Under the pieces are notes generated by a model. That model was given only the letters and a program-made list of their open reading frames with translations, ran no database searches and was not told the origin of the DNA. From Paraburkholderia sp. (lineage in GTDB: Bacteria > Pseudomonadota > Gammaproteobacteria > Burkholderiales > Burkholderiaceae), in the NCBI GenBank assembly GCA_004322045.1, contig SCRN01000033.1, positions 1 to 64,000 on the forward strand: 64,000 nucleotides of DNA, in the 5' to 3' direction. Each line of letters begins with the position of its first letter. Within the stretch, counting starts at the first letter, position 1. This document shows positions 32,491 through 41,168 of this stretch, piece by piece. A program made the translations under genes and the position numbers.

Positions 32491-33834
32491 GTGACGAATG
32501 AACTAGGCGAGGCCGAGGCGCCGAGCTGGGATGTCGTCGTGATCGGCGGCGGACCGGCCGGCTCGACGGTGGCGACGTTGCTCGCCGATGCCGGCCACCG
32601 CGTGCAGTTGCTCGAGAAGGCGCGCCACCCCCGCTTTCATATCGGCGAGTCGCTGTTGCCGGCGAACTTGCGGTTGTTCGAGCGGCTCGGTGTGGCGGAC
32701 GACGTGCGCGCGATCGGTATGTACAAGGGCGCGGCCGAATTCGTCTCGCCGCAGCATGGCAATCGGCTCGAGCGGTTTCGCTTCGCCGACGCCTGGGACA
32801 AATCGATCCCCTATGCCTATCAGGTGCGCCGCTCCGAACTCGACGAGATATTGCTGCGCAATGCGGCGCGGCACGGCGTCGATGTCGTCGAAGGGTGTCA
32901 GGTGCGCGATGTCGAATTCCTCGAAGCGGACGACGGCGCCATCGTGAGCGCGGCGCACGACGACGGACGGGCCTACCGCAGCCGCGCCCGGTTCGTCGTC
33001 GACGCGTCGGGCCGCGATACGCTGCTGGCCAATCGCCTCGGCACCAAACGGCACGACACGAAGCACAACAGCAGCGCGCTGTATGCGCACTTTCGCGGCG
33101 CGCAGCGCCATGGCGGAGCGGACGAAGGCAACATCAGCATCTACTGGTTCGAGCGCGGCTGGTTCTGGTTCATCCCGCTTGCCGACGGCGCGACGAGCGT
33201 CGGCGCCGTGGTCTGGCCGCATTATCTCAAGCAGCGGCAACGCGGCACCTCGATCGAGGCCTTCTTCCTCGAGACCATCGCACTGTGTCCGCCGCTCGCC
33301 GAGCGGCTTGCGAGCGCCGAACTCGTGACGAGCGTCGACGCCACCGGCAACTATTCATACACGGGCGAGATCACCCATGGACGCAACTTCGTGTTGCTAG
33401 GCGATGCATTCGCGTTCATCGATCCGGTGTTCTCCTCGGGCGTGATGCTCGCGATGCAAAGCGGGTTCATCGGTGCGCAAGCCGTCGACGTTTGCTTGCG
33501 CGAACCCGCTCGCGCGCAGGCCGCGCTCGCCAAGTTCGACCGTGACGTGCGTCACGGGCCAAAGACGTTCTCGTGGTTCATCTACCGGATGACCTCGCCG
33601 GCGATGCGCAGCCTTTTCATGCGGCCGCGCAACGTCTTTCGCGTGAGAGAAGCCGTGCTCTCGCTGCTGGCGGGCGACATCTTCGGCGATACGCCGATCT
33701 GGCTGTCGCTGCGCATGTTCAAGGTCATTTACTACTTATCGGCCGCGCTCGATGCGCGCAATTCGTTGCGGGCGTGGCAGGCGCGCCGCCGCATGCTGCG
33801 GCAAGCCGACGAGCCGAGGACGGCGGCAGGATGA
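32491..33834 (+). CDS. Flavin-dependent halogenase-like protein (tryptophan-halogenase family)
   Basis: This 447-residue FAD protein has the dinucleotide site IGGGPAGS (18-25), IGESLLP (50-56), and the halogenase signature WxWxIP as GWFWFIP (222-228). It has a Lys at 78 in MYKGA, where phenolic halogenases carry their catalytic Lys, and DPVFSSG near 312-318 for the chloride-flavin region. It may brominate or chlorinate the aryl head group, as xanthomonadins are brominated, or it may be an oxidoreductase of the same fold. GTG 32491 is chosen because GAGGAG lies at 32478-32483. It is followed after 7 bp by the chorismatase gene. Confidence 0.85.
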   Translation: MTNELGEAEAPSWDVVVIGGGPAGSTVATLLADAGHRVQLLEKARHPRFHIGESLLPANLRLFERLGVADDVRAIGMYKGAAEFVSPQHGNRLERFRFADAWDKSIPYAYQVRRSELDEILLRNAARHGVDVVEGCQVRDVEFLEADDGAIVSAAHDDGRAYRSRARFVVDASGRDTLLANRLGTKRHDTKHNSSALYAHFRGAQRHGGADEGNISIYWFERGWFWFIPLADGATSVGAVVWPHYLKQRQRGTSIEAFFLETIALCPPLAERLASAELVTSVDATGNYSYTGEITHGRNFVLLGDAFAFIDPVFSSGVMLAMQSGFIGAQAVDVCLREPARAQAALAKFDRDVRHGPKTFSWFIYRMTSPAMRSLFMRPRNVFRVREAVLSLLAGDIFGDTPIWLSLRMFKVIYYLSAALDARNSLRAWQARRRMLRQADEPRTAAG

Positions 33835-33841
33835 GGCGCGA

Positions 33842-35008
33842 ATGTCGGCTGCCACGCTGAAACTGATTCGGCTCGCACCTGCTGGCCTGGCGGCGCTCCT
33901 GGGCGATGAGCCCGCCGCCGCCCGGCACGAAGCGTTCGCACGCGCCTATCCGGGTGTGCTTGGCGCTGCATGCTTCGGCAACGCCGAGCGCTGGCCGCTT
34001 CTTGCCGAGGCGGCGCCCGAATTGCCGCTTGCGCCGGCATCGATGGCGCGGCTCGTTCGCGTGTCCGAACGTTCGGACCAGCTCGATGACGCCAGCTTCG
34101 AAATCTGGCAGTGCGATGCAACGGATCTGATAACCCGCACGCACGGGTCGCTGCGTTACCGATTCAGCGAATCGGCCGGCATCGTATTCGGCAGCGTGTC
34201 GATGCAAGAAGCCCAGGCCGGCAACGCGTCCGCCACCGGTGCGACGCCGCTCGAGAGGGTCACCTATGCGGCGTACGAATCGATCTTTCACGTGCTCGAT
34301 GCGCTTGGCATGCGGCACCCGTTGCGGATTTGGAATGTCGTGCCGGCGATCAACGCCGAGCAGTTCGGCAGCGAGCGCTATCTTCAATTCAACACGGGCC
34401 GTCAGCGTGCTTTTCAGGCGTTCGGGCGGCCCGTCGTCGATAGTGTGCCGGCCGCGAGTGCGCTCGGTGCGCCGGTGCCGATCGACGGCAACGCACCGAG
34501 TGCGACGCCGCTCGTCGTCTCGTTCCTCGCCATGCGTACGGCGTCCGAGGCGATAGAGAATCCGCGCCAAGTCAGCGCCTATCGTTATCCGGCCCAATAC
34601 GGTCCGAGCGCACCCACATTCGCGCGCGCCGCTGTGTGGCGCGACGTGCGCGGGCCGAGCCAGGCGCCAATGCTTTTTGTCTCGGGCACGGCAAGCATCG
34701 TCGGCCACGAAACGGTTCATTGCGGCGACGCGCCGGCGCAATTGCGCGAAACGCTCGCCAATTTCGATGCGATTCTCGGCGAAGCGGCCCGCAAGGGACA
34801 TGGCGAGTGGGCGCTATCGGACCTGACTTACAAGATCTACGTGCGCGACCCGTGCGACCTCGACCTGCTGGCCGCCATCGACGATACGCTGCGGGCGCGC
34901 TGCGGTTCGCCGTTGCGCGCGCTCTATCTGCATGCCGATATCTGCCGCAGCGACTTGCTGCTCGAAATCGAAGCGAGCGCCGGACATGGCGTGGAGGTGT
35001 GCGCATGA
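33842..35008 (+). CDS. Chorismatase (XanB2/FkbO/Hyg5 family) supplying the aryl starter
   Basis: This 388-residue protein matches the chorismate-hydrolysing chorismatases. It has RIWNVVPAINAEQ and ERYLQFNTGRQRAFQAFG in the middle, then MLFVSGTASIVGHETVHCGD, QLRETLANFDAIL and TYKIYVRDPCDLDLL. The family converts chorismate to 3-hydroxybenzoate (Hyg5, XanB2) or to a dihydrodiol (FkbO). In Xanthomonas XanB2 makes the hydroxybenzoates used for xanthomonadin. The presence here, and the absence of an aromatic ammonia-lyase, says the starter comes from chorismate. The stop overlaps the next gene's ATG (ATGA). Confidence 0.88.
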   Translation: MSAATLKLIRLAPAGLAALLGDEPAAARHEAFARAYPGVLGAACFGNAERWPLLAEAAPELPLAPASMARLVRVSERSDQLDDASFEIWQCDATDLITRTHGSLRYRFSESAGIVFGSVSMQEAQAGNASATGATPLERVTYAAYESIFHVLDALGMRHPLRIWNVVPAINAEQFGSERYLQFNTGRQRAFQAFGRPVVDSVPAASALGAPVPIDGNAPSATPLVVSFLAMRTASEAIENPRQVSAYRYPAQYGPSAPTFARAAVWRDVRGPSQAPMLFVSGTASIVGHETVHCGDAPAQLRETLANFDAILGEAARKGHGEWALSDLTYKIYVRDPCDLDLLAAIDDTLRARCGSPLRALYLHADICRSDLLLEIEASAGHGVEVCA

Positions 35009-35817
35009 GCGATGTGAGCGTACGCGCGGCGCAGCGCTTCGGGGCCGGCTCTATTCGGCGCGCCTTCGAGGGGCTGCGTCAGCACGTCGTGTTCTATTTC
35101 GCGTTGCTCGTGCTCGCGATCGTCTGTTTGGCGTGGCTGCCCTGCGCGGCCGTGTTGTACGCGCTGTTGCCGCGCGCCGCCGCGCGCGTGCTCGGACGCG
35201 CCGTGATTCGCCATGTCTGGCGGCTGTACTTTCAAGCGCTCACGGCGCTCGGCGTTGCGCGCTTCGACTTGAGCGAGCTGGCGGCGCTGCGGGGCGCGCC
35301 GCCAATGATTCTCGCGCCCAATCACCCGACGCTGCTCGACGCCATGCTCGTTGCTTCCAGCGTGCCGAACGTATGCTGCGTCATGAAGCGCGAGATCGTC
35401 GGCAACGTGTTTCTGGGGGCGGGCGCACGACTCGCGGATTACATCGCGAACGATGCGCCGAAGGCCATGATCAAGACCGCGGTCGCCGACTTGCGGCGCG
35501 GCCATCCGTTGCTGCTGTTTCCGGAGGGCACGCGCACGGCATCGATGCCGGTCAATCCGCTGAAGGCGGGGGTCGGGCTCATCGCCGCGCGCGCGGGCGT
35601 TCCCGTGCAGACGCTGATCGTCGAAGCGGGCTCGCCGTTTTTGGCGAAGGGCTGGTCCATACTACGCAAACCCGCGCTGCCGCTTACCTATCGCGTGCGG
35701 CTGGGGCGCCGGTTCGCGCCGCCGCAGCGGCACCCCGACGCGCTGCGAGCCTTCGTCCTACAGTTGCAGAATCACTACTGCGCGGAACTCGCGAATGGAC
35801 CGTCATCGCGCGGCTAG
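35005..35817 (+). CDS. PlsC-type 1-acyl-glycerol-3-phosphate acyltransferase-like protein
   Basis: This 270-residue membrane-associated acyltransferase has a strong N-terminal hydrophobic region (about 28-56). It carries the PlsC motif NHPTLLD (His107-x4-Asp112), then KREIVGN, LLFPEGTRT and a VPVQTLIVEA block. Xanthomonadin and APE clusters carry such an enzyme, thought to join the polyene acid to a glycerol- or sugar-lipid. It is translationally coupled to the chorismatase gene (4-bp overlap), and a glycosyltransferase gene follows 16 bp later. Confidence 0.9.
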   Translation: MSDVSVRAAQRFGAGSIRRAFEGLRQHVVFYFALLVLAIVCLAWLPCAAVLYALLPRAAARVLGRAVIRHVWRLYFQALTALGVARFDLSELAALRGAPPMILAPNHPTLLDAMLVASSVPNVCCVMKREIVGNVFLGAGARLADYIANDAPKAMIKTAVADLRRGHPLLLFPEGTRTASMPVNPLKAGVGLIAARAGVPVQTLIVEAGSPFLAKGWSILRKPALPLTYRVRLGRRFAPPQRHPDALRAFVLQLQNHYCAELANGPSSRG

Positions 35818-35833
35818 CCGTCCCCGCACCACC

Positions 35834-36610
35834 ATGCCGATGCCCACAGCCTCGACCACCCATCTCGTCCTCATCCCCAGCTACAACCCGGGAGAGAAGC
35901 TCGACGACACCGTGCGCCGCGCGCGCGCTCAATGGACGCCCGTTTGGGTCGTCGTGGACGGCAGCACGGACGGCAGCGCCGAGCGGCTCCAAGAGATGGC
36001 GAAAAACGATCGGGGGTTGCGCGTCATCGTTTTGCCGCGCAACCGCGGCAAGGGCGCAGCCGTGCTCGCGGGGCTGAACGAAGCGGCGGCGTGCGGTTTC
36101 ACGCATGTCTTGACGATGGATTCCGACGGTCAACATCCTGCCGAGCTGATCGGGGCGTTCATGGCCGCGTCGATGTCGCTGCCGCAGTGCATGGTGCTCG
36201 GCCGCCCGAAGTTCGACCGTAGCGCGCCGCGCATCCGCGTGCTGGGACGGCAATTGTCGAACTTCTGGGCGCATGTCGAGACGCTGTGGGCCGGAGTGGG
36301 CGATTCGCTGTACGGTTTCCGCGTTTATCCGATCGCGCCGCTACGCGCGTTGATGACGAAGCAGCCTTGGATGCGGCGTTTCGATTTCGATCCCGAGGCC
36401 GCCGTCCGTCTGTGCTGGCGCGGCGTCGAGCCCATCAACCTCGATGCGCCGGTGCGGTATTTCAAGCGCGAAGAGGGTGGCGTCTCGCACTTCCACTACG
36501 GTCGCGACAACCTCGTGCTCAGTTGGATGCACTTGCGGCTGCTGCTGGCGTTCATCCTGAGGCTGCCGCTACTCATCGCGCGCCGCTTGTCGCAGCTTGC
36601 CGACCGGTAG
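35834..36610 (+). CDS. Family 2 glycosyltransferase of the aryl-polyene cluster
   Basis: This 258-residue GT-A enzyme has LIPSYNPGEKLDDTV at the N-terminus, VVVDGSTDGS and the metal-binding TMDSDGQHP (DxD), a family 2 layout like dolichyl-phosphate-sugar synthases. The C-terminus is hydrophobic and basic (LLLAFILRLPLLIARR), suggesting membrane association. It probably adds a sugar to the polyene lipid. The ATG at 35834 is preferred; an in-frame ATG at 35795 would overlap the acyltransferase gene by 23 bp. It is the last clear gene of the plus-strand operon. Confidence 0.9.
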   Translation: MPMPTASTTHLVLIPSYNPGEKLDDTVRRARAQWTPVWVVVDGSTDGSAERLQEMAKNDRGLRVIVLPRNRGKGAAVLAGLNEAAACGFTHVLTMDSDGQHPAELIGAFMAASMSLPQCMVLGRPKFDRSAPRIRVLGRQLSNFWAHVETLWAGVGDSLYGFRVYPIAPLRALMTKQPWMRRFDFDPEAAVRLCWRGVEPINLDAPVRYFKREEGGVSHFHYGRDNLVLSWMHLRLLLAFILRLPLLIARRLSQLADR

Positions 36611-36698
36611 CACACCCCGCCTTTTCTTCGGCGGCATGAGCGACGGTGCTATCCTCTCGTCCGATTCAACCGAGCGCCCACACGCGCAACATCTTTCC

Positions 36699-37646
36699 AT
36701 GACTGACCTCATCAAGCGCGCCTCGGCCGAAGCGCGCGCATTCGCACGCGCCGAGCGCGCCAATGGCAAGGCCGGCAAGCAAGCCGCTTCCAAACGCGCT
36801 TCGCGCTCGGCGCGGGCCGACGCCTTCGACGACGCGTACGGTCGCGCCGCGCCGCGCATCGAGATGCCGCGCAAGCCGCGCTTTGCGCCCGTGACGTTTT
36901 CCGAAGAACGCGGCGTGCGCTATCTGCACTTCGGCACCGAGTGGGTGCAGGGGGCGATGCGCCTCAACAAGCCGGACCAGCTCGAGCTCGAGTACGCGCA
37001 GCAAATGATGGCGTGGCTGCTCTTTCTCGAAACACCCAAACGCATCGTTCAATTGGGGCTTGGCGCCGCGGCGCTGACGAAGTTCGCCTACCGCTTCCTG
37101 CCCCGGGCGCACGTGGAGGCCGTCGAACTCAATCCCGCAGTCGTCGTCGCGGCGCGGACGATGTTTGCGTTGCCTCCCGACGACGCGCGTCTGACGGTGC
37201 ATGAAGCCGATGCGTGGGACTTCGTCACCGACCGGGCCAATCACGGGACGATCGGCGTGATGCAGATCGATCTGTACGACGCGACCGCGCGCGGTCCCGT
37301 GCATGAGAGTCTCGCCTTCTATCGGTCCGTTCGCGCATGTCTCACGGGCGCGGGCATGGCGACGATCAACTTGTTCGGCGATCATCCGAGCTTCGTGCGC
37401 AACATGAAGCAACTGAGCGCGGCGTTCGACGGCCGCGTCATCGCGTTGCCCGAAGTCCACGAGGGCAATCGCATCGCGCTGGCGTTCTCCGGGCCTGCGC
37501 TTGCCATTCCTTATGCGGCGCTCGAGCGTCGCGCCAAGCTGATCGAAGAAAAGCTGGGTTTGCCCGCCAGCGGCTGGGTCAAGGCGTTGCGTCAGGTGGC
37601 TTCGGCGTCCTCTTCGGCGGCCTCTGCGGAAATGTTCGCGCTTTGA
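36699..37646 (+). CDS. Spermidine-synthase-like methyltransferase-fold protein
   Basis: This 315-residue protein has a basic, Ala-rich N-terminal extension (about 1-45). The SpeE-like Rossmann fold follows with RIVQLGLGAAALTKFAYRFLP, VEAVELNPAVVVAAR and QIDLYDATARGP. True spermidine synthases are about 280-300 residues with a GGGDG motif; here the glycine loop is GLGAAA, so aminopropyl-transferase activity is doubtful. Such proteins are often annotated spermidine synthase in Burkholderia. It begins 88 bp after the GT2 gene on the same strand. Membership in the pigment operon is unproven. Confidence 0.8.
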   Translation: MTDLIKRASAEARAFARAERANGKAGKQAASKRASRSARADAFDDAYGRAAPRIEMPRKPRFAPVTFSEERGVRYLHFGTEWVQGAMRLNKPDQLELEYAQQMMAWLLFLETPKRIVQLGLGAAALTKFAYRFLPRAHVEAVELNPAVVVAARTMFALPPDDARLTVHEADAWDFVTDRANHGTIGVMQIDLYDATARGPVHESLAFYRSVRACLTGAGMATINLFGDHPSFVRNMKQLSAAFDGRVIALPEVHEGNRIALAFSGPALAIPYAALERRAKLIEEKLGLPASGWVKALRQVASASSSAASAEMFAL

Positions 37647-37739
37647 GCGGGTAGCCTACGCATTGCATTTGCGTCTTCCCGCGCTTCGCTAGCGCCCGCC
37701 GGCGCTCGCGGGGCGGTTCCGGCCCCGGGTCTGTCCCGC

Positions 37740-37767
37740 TTGACCGCCCGCGCAAGGCCCTTATACT
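37740..37767 (+). promoter_or_regulatory. Sigma-70-like promoter upstream of the DUF3311-mctP operon
   Basis: TTGACC at 37740-37745 and TATACT at 37762-37767 with a 16-bp spacer are close to the sigma-70 consensus. They lie about 130 bp before the DUF3311 start, with no other gene between. Confidence 0.6.
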
Positions 37768-37898
37768 CTTGCAAGGCTTATTAAAGCTGAAGGATTGGCT
37801 TGCCCCGCCGCTCGCGCGCGGGGCGCGAGGCCGGTCGAGATAGGGATGCCCCCGCACGGGCTTCTCTCGGGGTGAACAAGAGTAAAAGAGGAGACGTC

Positions 37899-38138
37899 AT
37901 GGCTCACAACGCCGACGCCAATCGAGCCGCCAAACGCTGGCTCTGGCTGCTGGTCATACCCTGGATCGCCATGATCTGGGTGCCGTCGTACAACAAGGTC
38001 GAACCGCAAGTCGCGGGGTTCCCGTTCTTCTACTGGTACCAGCTGTTCTGGGTGCTCGTGAGCGCCGTGATCACGGCCGTCGTCTACTTCAAGTCCAAAC
38101 CGCGTTCGTCCAACACCTCTGCAGGAGGCGCTCGATGA
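37899..38138 (+). CDS. DUF3311 small membrane protein
   Basis: This 79-residue protein has two transmembrane segments (about 14-30 and 42-64) and the DUF3311 pattern WLLVIPWIAMIWVPSYNKVEPQVAGFPFFYWYQLFW. It is the usual partner gene of MctP-type sodium/solute symporters and is probably a small accessory subunit. Its stop overlaps the mctP ATG by 4 bp. AAGAGGAG sits a few bases before ATG 37899. Confidence 0.9.
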   Translation: MAHNADANRAAKRWLWLLVIPWIAMIWVPSYNKVEPQVAGFPFFYWYQLFWVLVSAVITAVVYFKSKPRSSNTSAGGAR

Positions 38139-39685
38139 ACGCAACCGCAACCTTCGTTTTCGTCCTGTTTTTCATCGGCGTCACGATCCTCGGCTTCGTG
38201 GCCGCGCATTGGCGCCGGGGCGATCTCGCCCATCTGGAAGAGTGGGGCCTGGGCGGCCGCCGCTTCGGCACCGTCGTCACCTGGTTCTTGCTCGGCGGCG
38301 ATCTCTACACGGCCTATACCTTCGTGGCCGTGCCGGCTCTCGTGTTCGGCGCCGGTGCGATGGGCTTTTTCGCGCTTCCCTACACGATCCTCATCTATCC
38401 GTTCGCGTTCGTCGTGTTCCCGAAGCTGTGGGCGGTGGCCAAGCGCCACGGCTACGTGACCTCGGCCGACTTCGTCGGCGCCCGCTACGGCAGCCGCATG
38501 CTGGCGCTCGCCGTGGCCGTGACGGGCATCGTCGCGACGATGCCGTACATCGCGCTGCAACTCGTCGGTATCGAAGTGGTGATCGGCGGTCTTGGTTTCA
38601 ACACCACCGGGTTCGTTGGCGATCTGCCGCTCATCATCGCTTTTGCGATTCTCGCGGCTTACACGTACACGTCGGGCTTGCGCGCGCCGGCCATGATCGC
38701 CGTCGTCAAGGACTTGCTGATCTACATCACGATCATCGCGGCGATCATCGTCATCCCGGCGCAGCTCGGCGGCTTCGGGCACATCTTCAGCACGGTGCCG
38801 CCCGCCAAGCTGCTGCTCAAAGCGCCTGACGTTTCCGGCATGAACGGCTACAGCGCGTATGCGACCCTTGCCGTCGGGTCCGCGCTCGCCCTGTTCTTGT
38901 ACCCGCACTCGGTGACCGCGATCTTGTCCTCGTCCTCGGGAAACACCATTCGCCGAAACATGGCGATGCTGCCGGCGTACTCGCTCGTGCTTGGTCTCTT
39001 GGCGCTGCTCGGGTATATGGCGCTCGCTTCGGGCGTGAAGGACATGCCGGAATTCGCGCCGTACTTCAAGGCGTTCGGGCCGAACTTCGCCGTACCGGCG
39101 CTGTTCCTGCATTACTTCCCGTCGTGGTTCGTCGGGGTTGCGTTCGCAGCCATCGCGATCGGCGCGCTGGTTCCTGCGGCAATCATGTCGATCGCCGCTG
39201 CGAACCTGTACACGCGCAACATCCACCGCGAGTTCGTCAATCGCAACATGTCGCCGGCGCAGGAGACGGGCGTTGCCAAGCTGGTGTCGCTGATCGTCAA
39301 AGTCGGCGCCGTCGCGTTCATTCTCGGCTTGCCGCTCACGTACGCGATCCAACTGCAATTGCTCGGCGGGATCTGGATCATCCAGACGCTCCCTGCGATC
39401 GTGCTTGGCTTGTATACGCGCAAGCTCGATGCGCGCGGCCTGCTGGCGGGCTGGGCGGTCGGTATCGGCGTGGGTACGTGGATGGCCGCTTCACTGCATT
39501 TGAAGGGCTCGATCTACGCGATCCATCTGGGCGGCTATGCGATTCCCGGCTATGCCGCGGTCTGGTCGCTGATCGTCAACTTGGCCGTGGCCATCGTGGT
39601 GAGCTTCGCGCTGCGTGTGATGGGCGCGACCCATGCCGAAGACCGCACGAGTCCGGAGGATTACCTGGACCCGGTCGAAAGCTGA
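38135..39685 (+). CDS. mctP: Sodium:solute symporter, MctP-type monocarboxylate permease
   Basis: This 516-residue inner-membrane protein has about 13 transmembrane helices and the SSS-family pattern. Blocks include EWGLGGRRFGTVVTWFLLGGDLYTAYTF (Na+ site), KRHGYVTSADFVGARYGSRML and AAIAIGALVPAAIMSIAAANLYTRNI. MctP of rhizobia imports lactate, pyruvate and similar monocarboxylates. It is co-transcribed with the DUF3311 gene (ATGA overlap) from the promoter at 37740, and a terminator follows 36 bp after the stop. Confidence 0.93.
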   Translation: MNATATFVFVLFFIGVTILGFVAAHWRRGDLAHLEEWGLGGRRFGTVVTWFLLGGDLYTAYTFVAVPALVFGAGAMGFFALPYTILIYPFAFVVFPKLWAVAKRHGYVTSADFVGARYGSRMLALAVAVTGIVATMPYIALQLVGIEVVIGGLGFNTTGFVGDLPLIIAFAILAAYTYTSGLRAPAMIAVVKDLLIYITIIAAIIVIPAQLGGFGHIFSTVPPAKLLLKAPDVSGMNGYSAYATLAVGSALALFLYPHSVTAILSSSSGNTIRRNMAMLPAYSLVLGLLALLGYMALASGVKDMPEFAPYFKAFGPNFAVPALFLHYFPSWFVGVAFAAIAIGALVPAAIMSIAAANLYTRNIHREFVNRNMSPAQETGVAKLVSLIVKVGAVAFILGLPLTYAIQLQLLGGIWIIQTLPAIVLGLYTRKLDARGLLAGWAVGIGVGTWMAASLHLKGSIYAIHLGGYAIPGYAAVWSLIVNLAVAIVVSFALRVMGATHAEDRTSPEDYLDPVES

Positions 39686-39720
39686 ACTGAAGACGAACGA
39701 AGCAGCATCGACAGTTGAAG

Positions 39721-39751
39721 AGGGCGGCACGGTAAGCGTGCCGCCCTTTTT
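39721..39751 (+). terminator. Rho-independent terminator after mctP
   Basis: A 10-bp GC-rich stem (39721-39730 with 39738-39747), a 7-base loop and a run of T from 39746. It ends the DUF3311-mctP transcript. Confidence 0.9.
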
Positions 39752-39901
39752 GTCGCTCGTGAAACCCGTTTTCTCGTTTCAGATCGCCCGTCGGGCGCTG
39801 CCTGAACCCAGGCTATGGACCGATGCATGCCCGCCACGCTTCGCGCGAAGTGTGGCTCCCGGCGTATCGACGAAGCACCGCGTTTAGCCGACAATCGAGC
39901 C

Positions 39902-41044
39902 GTGGCCAATTTTCTTATCCCCTTTCGCCAGCTTGCGACGCCGTTCGTCCGCGTCGTCGTTTCCCCTTATTACCGATACCGCCACGCACGCGTGCTGCAT
40001 GCCTTGCGCGTCGGGCTGGCGATGCTGGCCTCGATTCTCGTGACGACCGGCATCAACGTGCCCAACGGCATCTGGGCTTCCGTGACCGTGCTCGTGGTCA
40101 TTGGCGGCTTGCAGCATCACGGCAACATCCGCAAGAAAGCGGCCGATCGCGCGCTCGGCACGATGCTCGGCGCGTTCGTCGGGTTGCTGCTGATCGCGCA
40201 GTTGCATGTGATCGGGTCGGTGACGCTCACGCACGTGCTGATGTCGATCGCTGCCGGCGTCTGTGGCTATTACGCCATCAGCAGCGCCGGCTACATCGCG
40301 CTTTTGACGGCGATCACGATCTGTATCGTGGCAGGGCATGGCGACAGCACCATCGATACCGGCTTGTGGCGCACGCTCAACGTCATGGTCGGCATCGTCG
40401 TCGCACTCGCGTTCTCGTTTGCATTGCCGCTCTATGCGACCTACTCGTGGCGCTACTTGCTCGCCCGCAACCTGCGCGATTGCGCGCGCATTCGCGCTCG
40501 CATCGCGCGTGGCCTGTCGTTGGACGTCGAGGCCCATGTTGCCGCTTTCGCTGCGATGAATGGGCGGCTCGTCAAATTGCGCTCGTTGATGCCGTCGGTG
40601 GCGAAGGAAGTCGATATTCCGGTGAAACGGCTCGAAGCCATTCAGCGCCTGCATCGTTCGATGCTGAGCGCCTTGGAAATGATGTCGACGAGCGCGGCTG
40701 TTCATCCGGCGCCGCCGGGGCAGCCCGTTGACGACGCGCGTGCGGTGCGCGCGTCGTTGCTGCGCATGGCGCGCGCGTTGCGATTCGGTTCCGAATCGCG
40801 CGCCGGAGAGCGCCTCTACACACCGGTGTCCGGCGCGCAGGTTCCGGGCGAAGCAACCGCTACGAACGCGCAAGCAAGCGAGGCGCGAGGCACGCCGGAC
40901 GATGCTTTACCGGGGCCGCGTTGGGTGGCGCAATGGTTCGCCGAGCAGGTCGATGCGCTGCGCGCGCTACTCGCCGATACCGAGCGGCAATGGCATATCG
41001 AAGGAGACGCCGCGGCGCGCGCGCAGATGCGTCGGCCCGAGTAG
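39902..41044 (+). CDS. FUSC/aromatic-acid-exporter-like membrane protein
   Basis: This is about 380 residues with six hydrophobic segments in the first half (about 30-185), including VLHALRVGLAMLASILVTTGINVPNGIWASVTVLVVIGGLQ and RALGTMLGAFVGLLL. These match the FUSC/YccS/AaeB N-terminal membrane module. The second half is a cytoplasmic helical domain. Such proteins are implicated in export of aromatic carboxylic acids. The start is uncertain: GTG 39902 gives a compact N-terminus, but ATG 39815 in frame is also open. No partner adaptor gene is adjacent. Confidence 0.85.
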   Translation: MANFLIPFRQLATPFVRVVVSPYYRYRHARVLHALRVGLAMLASILVTTGINVPNGIWASVTVLVVIGGLQHHGNIRKKAADRALGTMLGAFVGLLLIAQLHVIGSVTLTHVLMSIAAGVCGYYAISSAGYIALLTAITICIVAGHGDSTIDTGLWRTLNVMVGIVVALAFSFALPLYATYSWRYLLARNLRDCARIRARIARGLSLDVEAHVAAFAAMNGRLVKLRSLMPSVAKEVDIPVKRLEAIQRLHRSMLSALEMMSTSAAVHPAPPGQPVDDARAVRASLLRMARALRFGSESRAGERLYTPVSGAQVPGEATATNAQASEARGTPDDALPGPRWVAQWFAEQVDALRALLADTERQWHIEGDAAARAQMRRPE

Positions 41045-41168
41045 ATCGCAACCGAGCTTGCCGATGCGGGGTGCGGGCGCCGTCTACATCGGCCCAACCG
41101 GCGCAGGCGGGCAGCCCAGCCTCGCGAGCGATGGCGGCGCCGGGCGCCGCGTGTCGATTCTGCCTCGA

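Noticed and set aside
36941-37654. Frames inside the spermidine-synthase-like gene in other registers
   Set aside because: Shadow frames of the supported gene.
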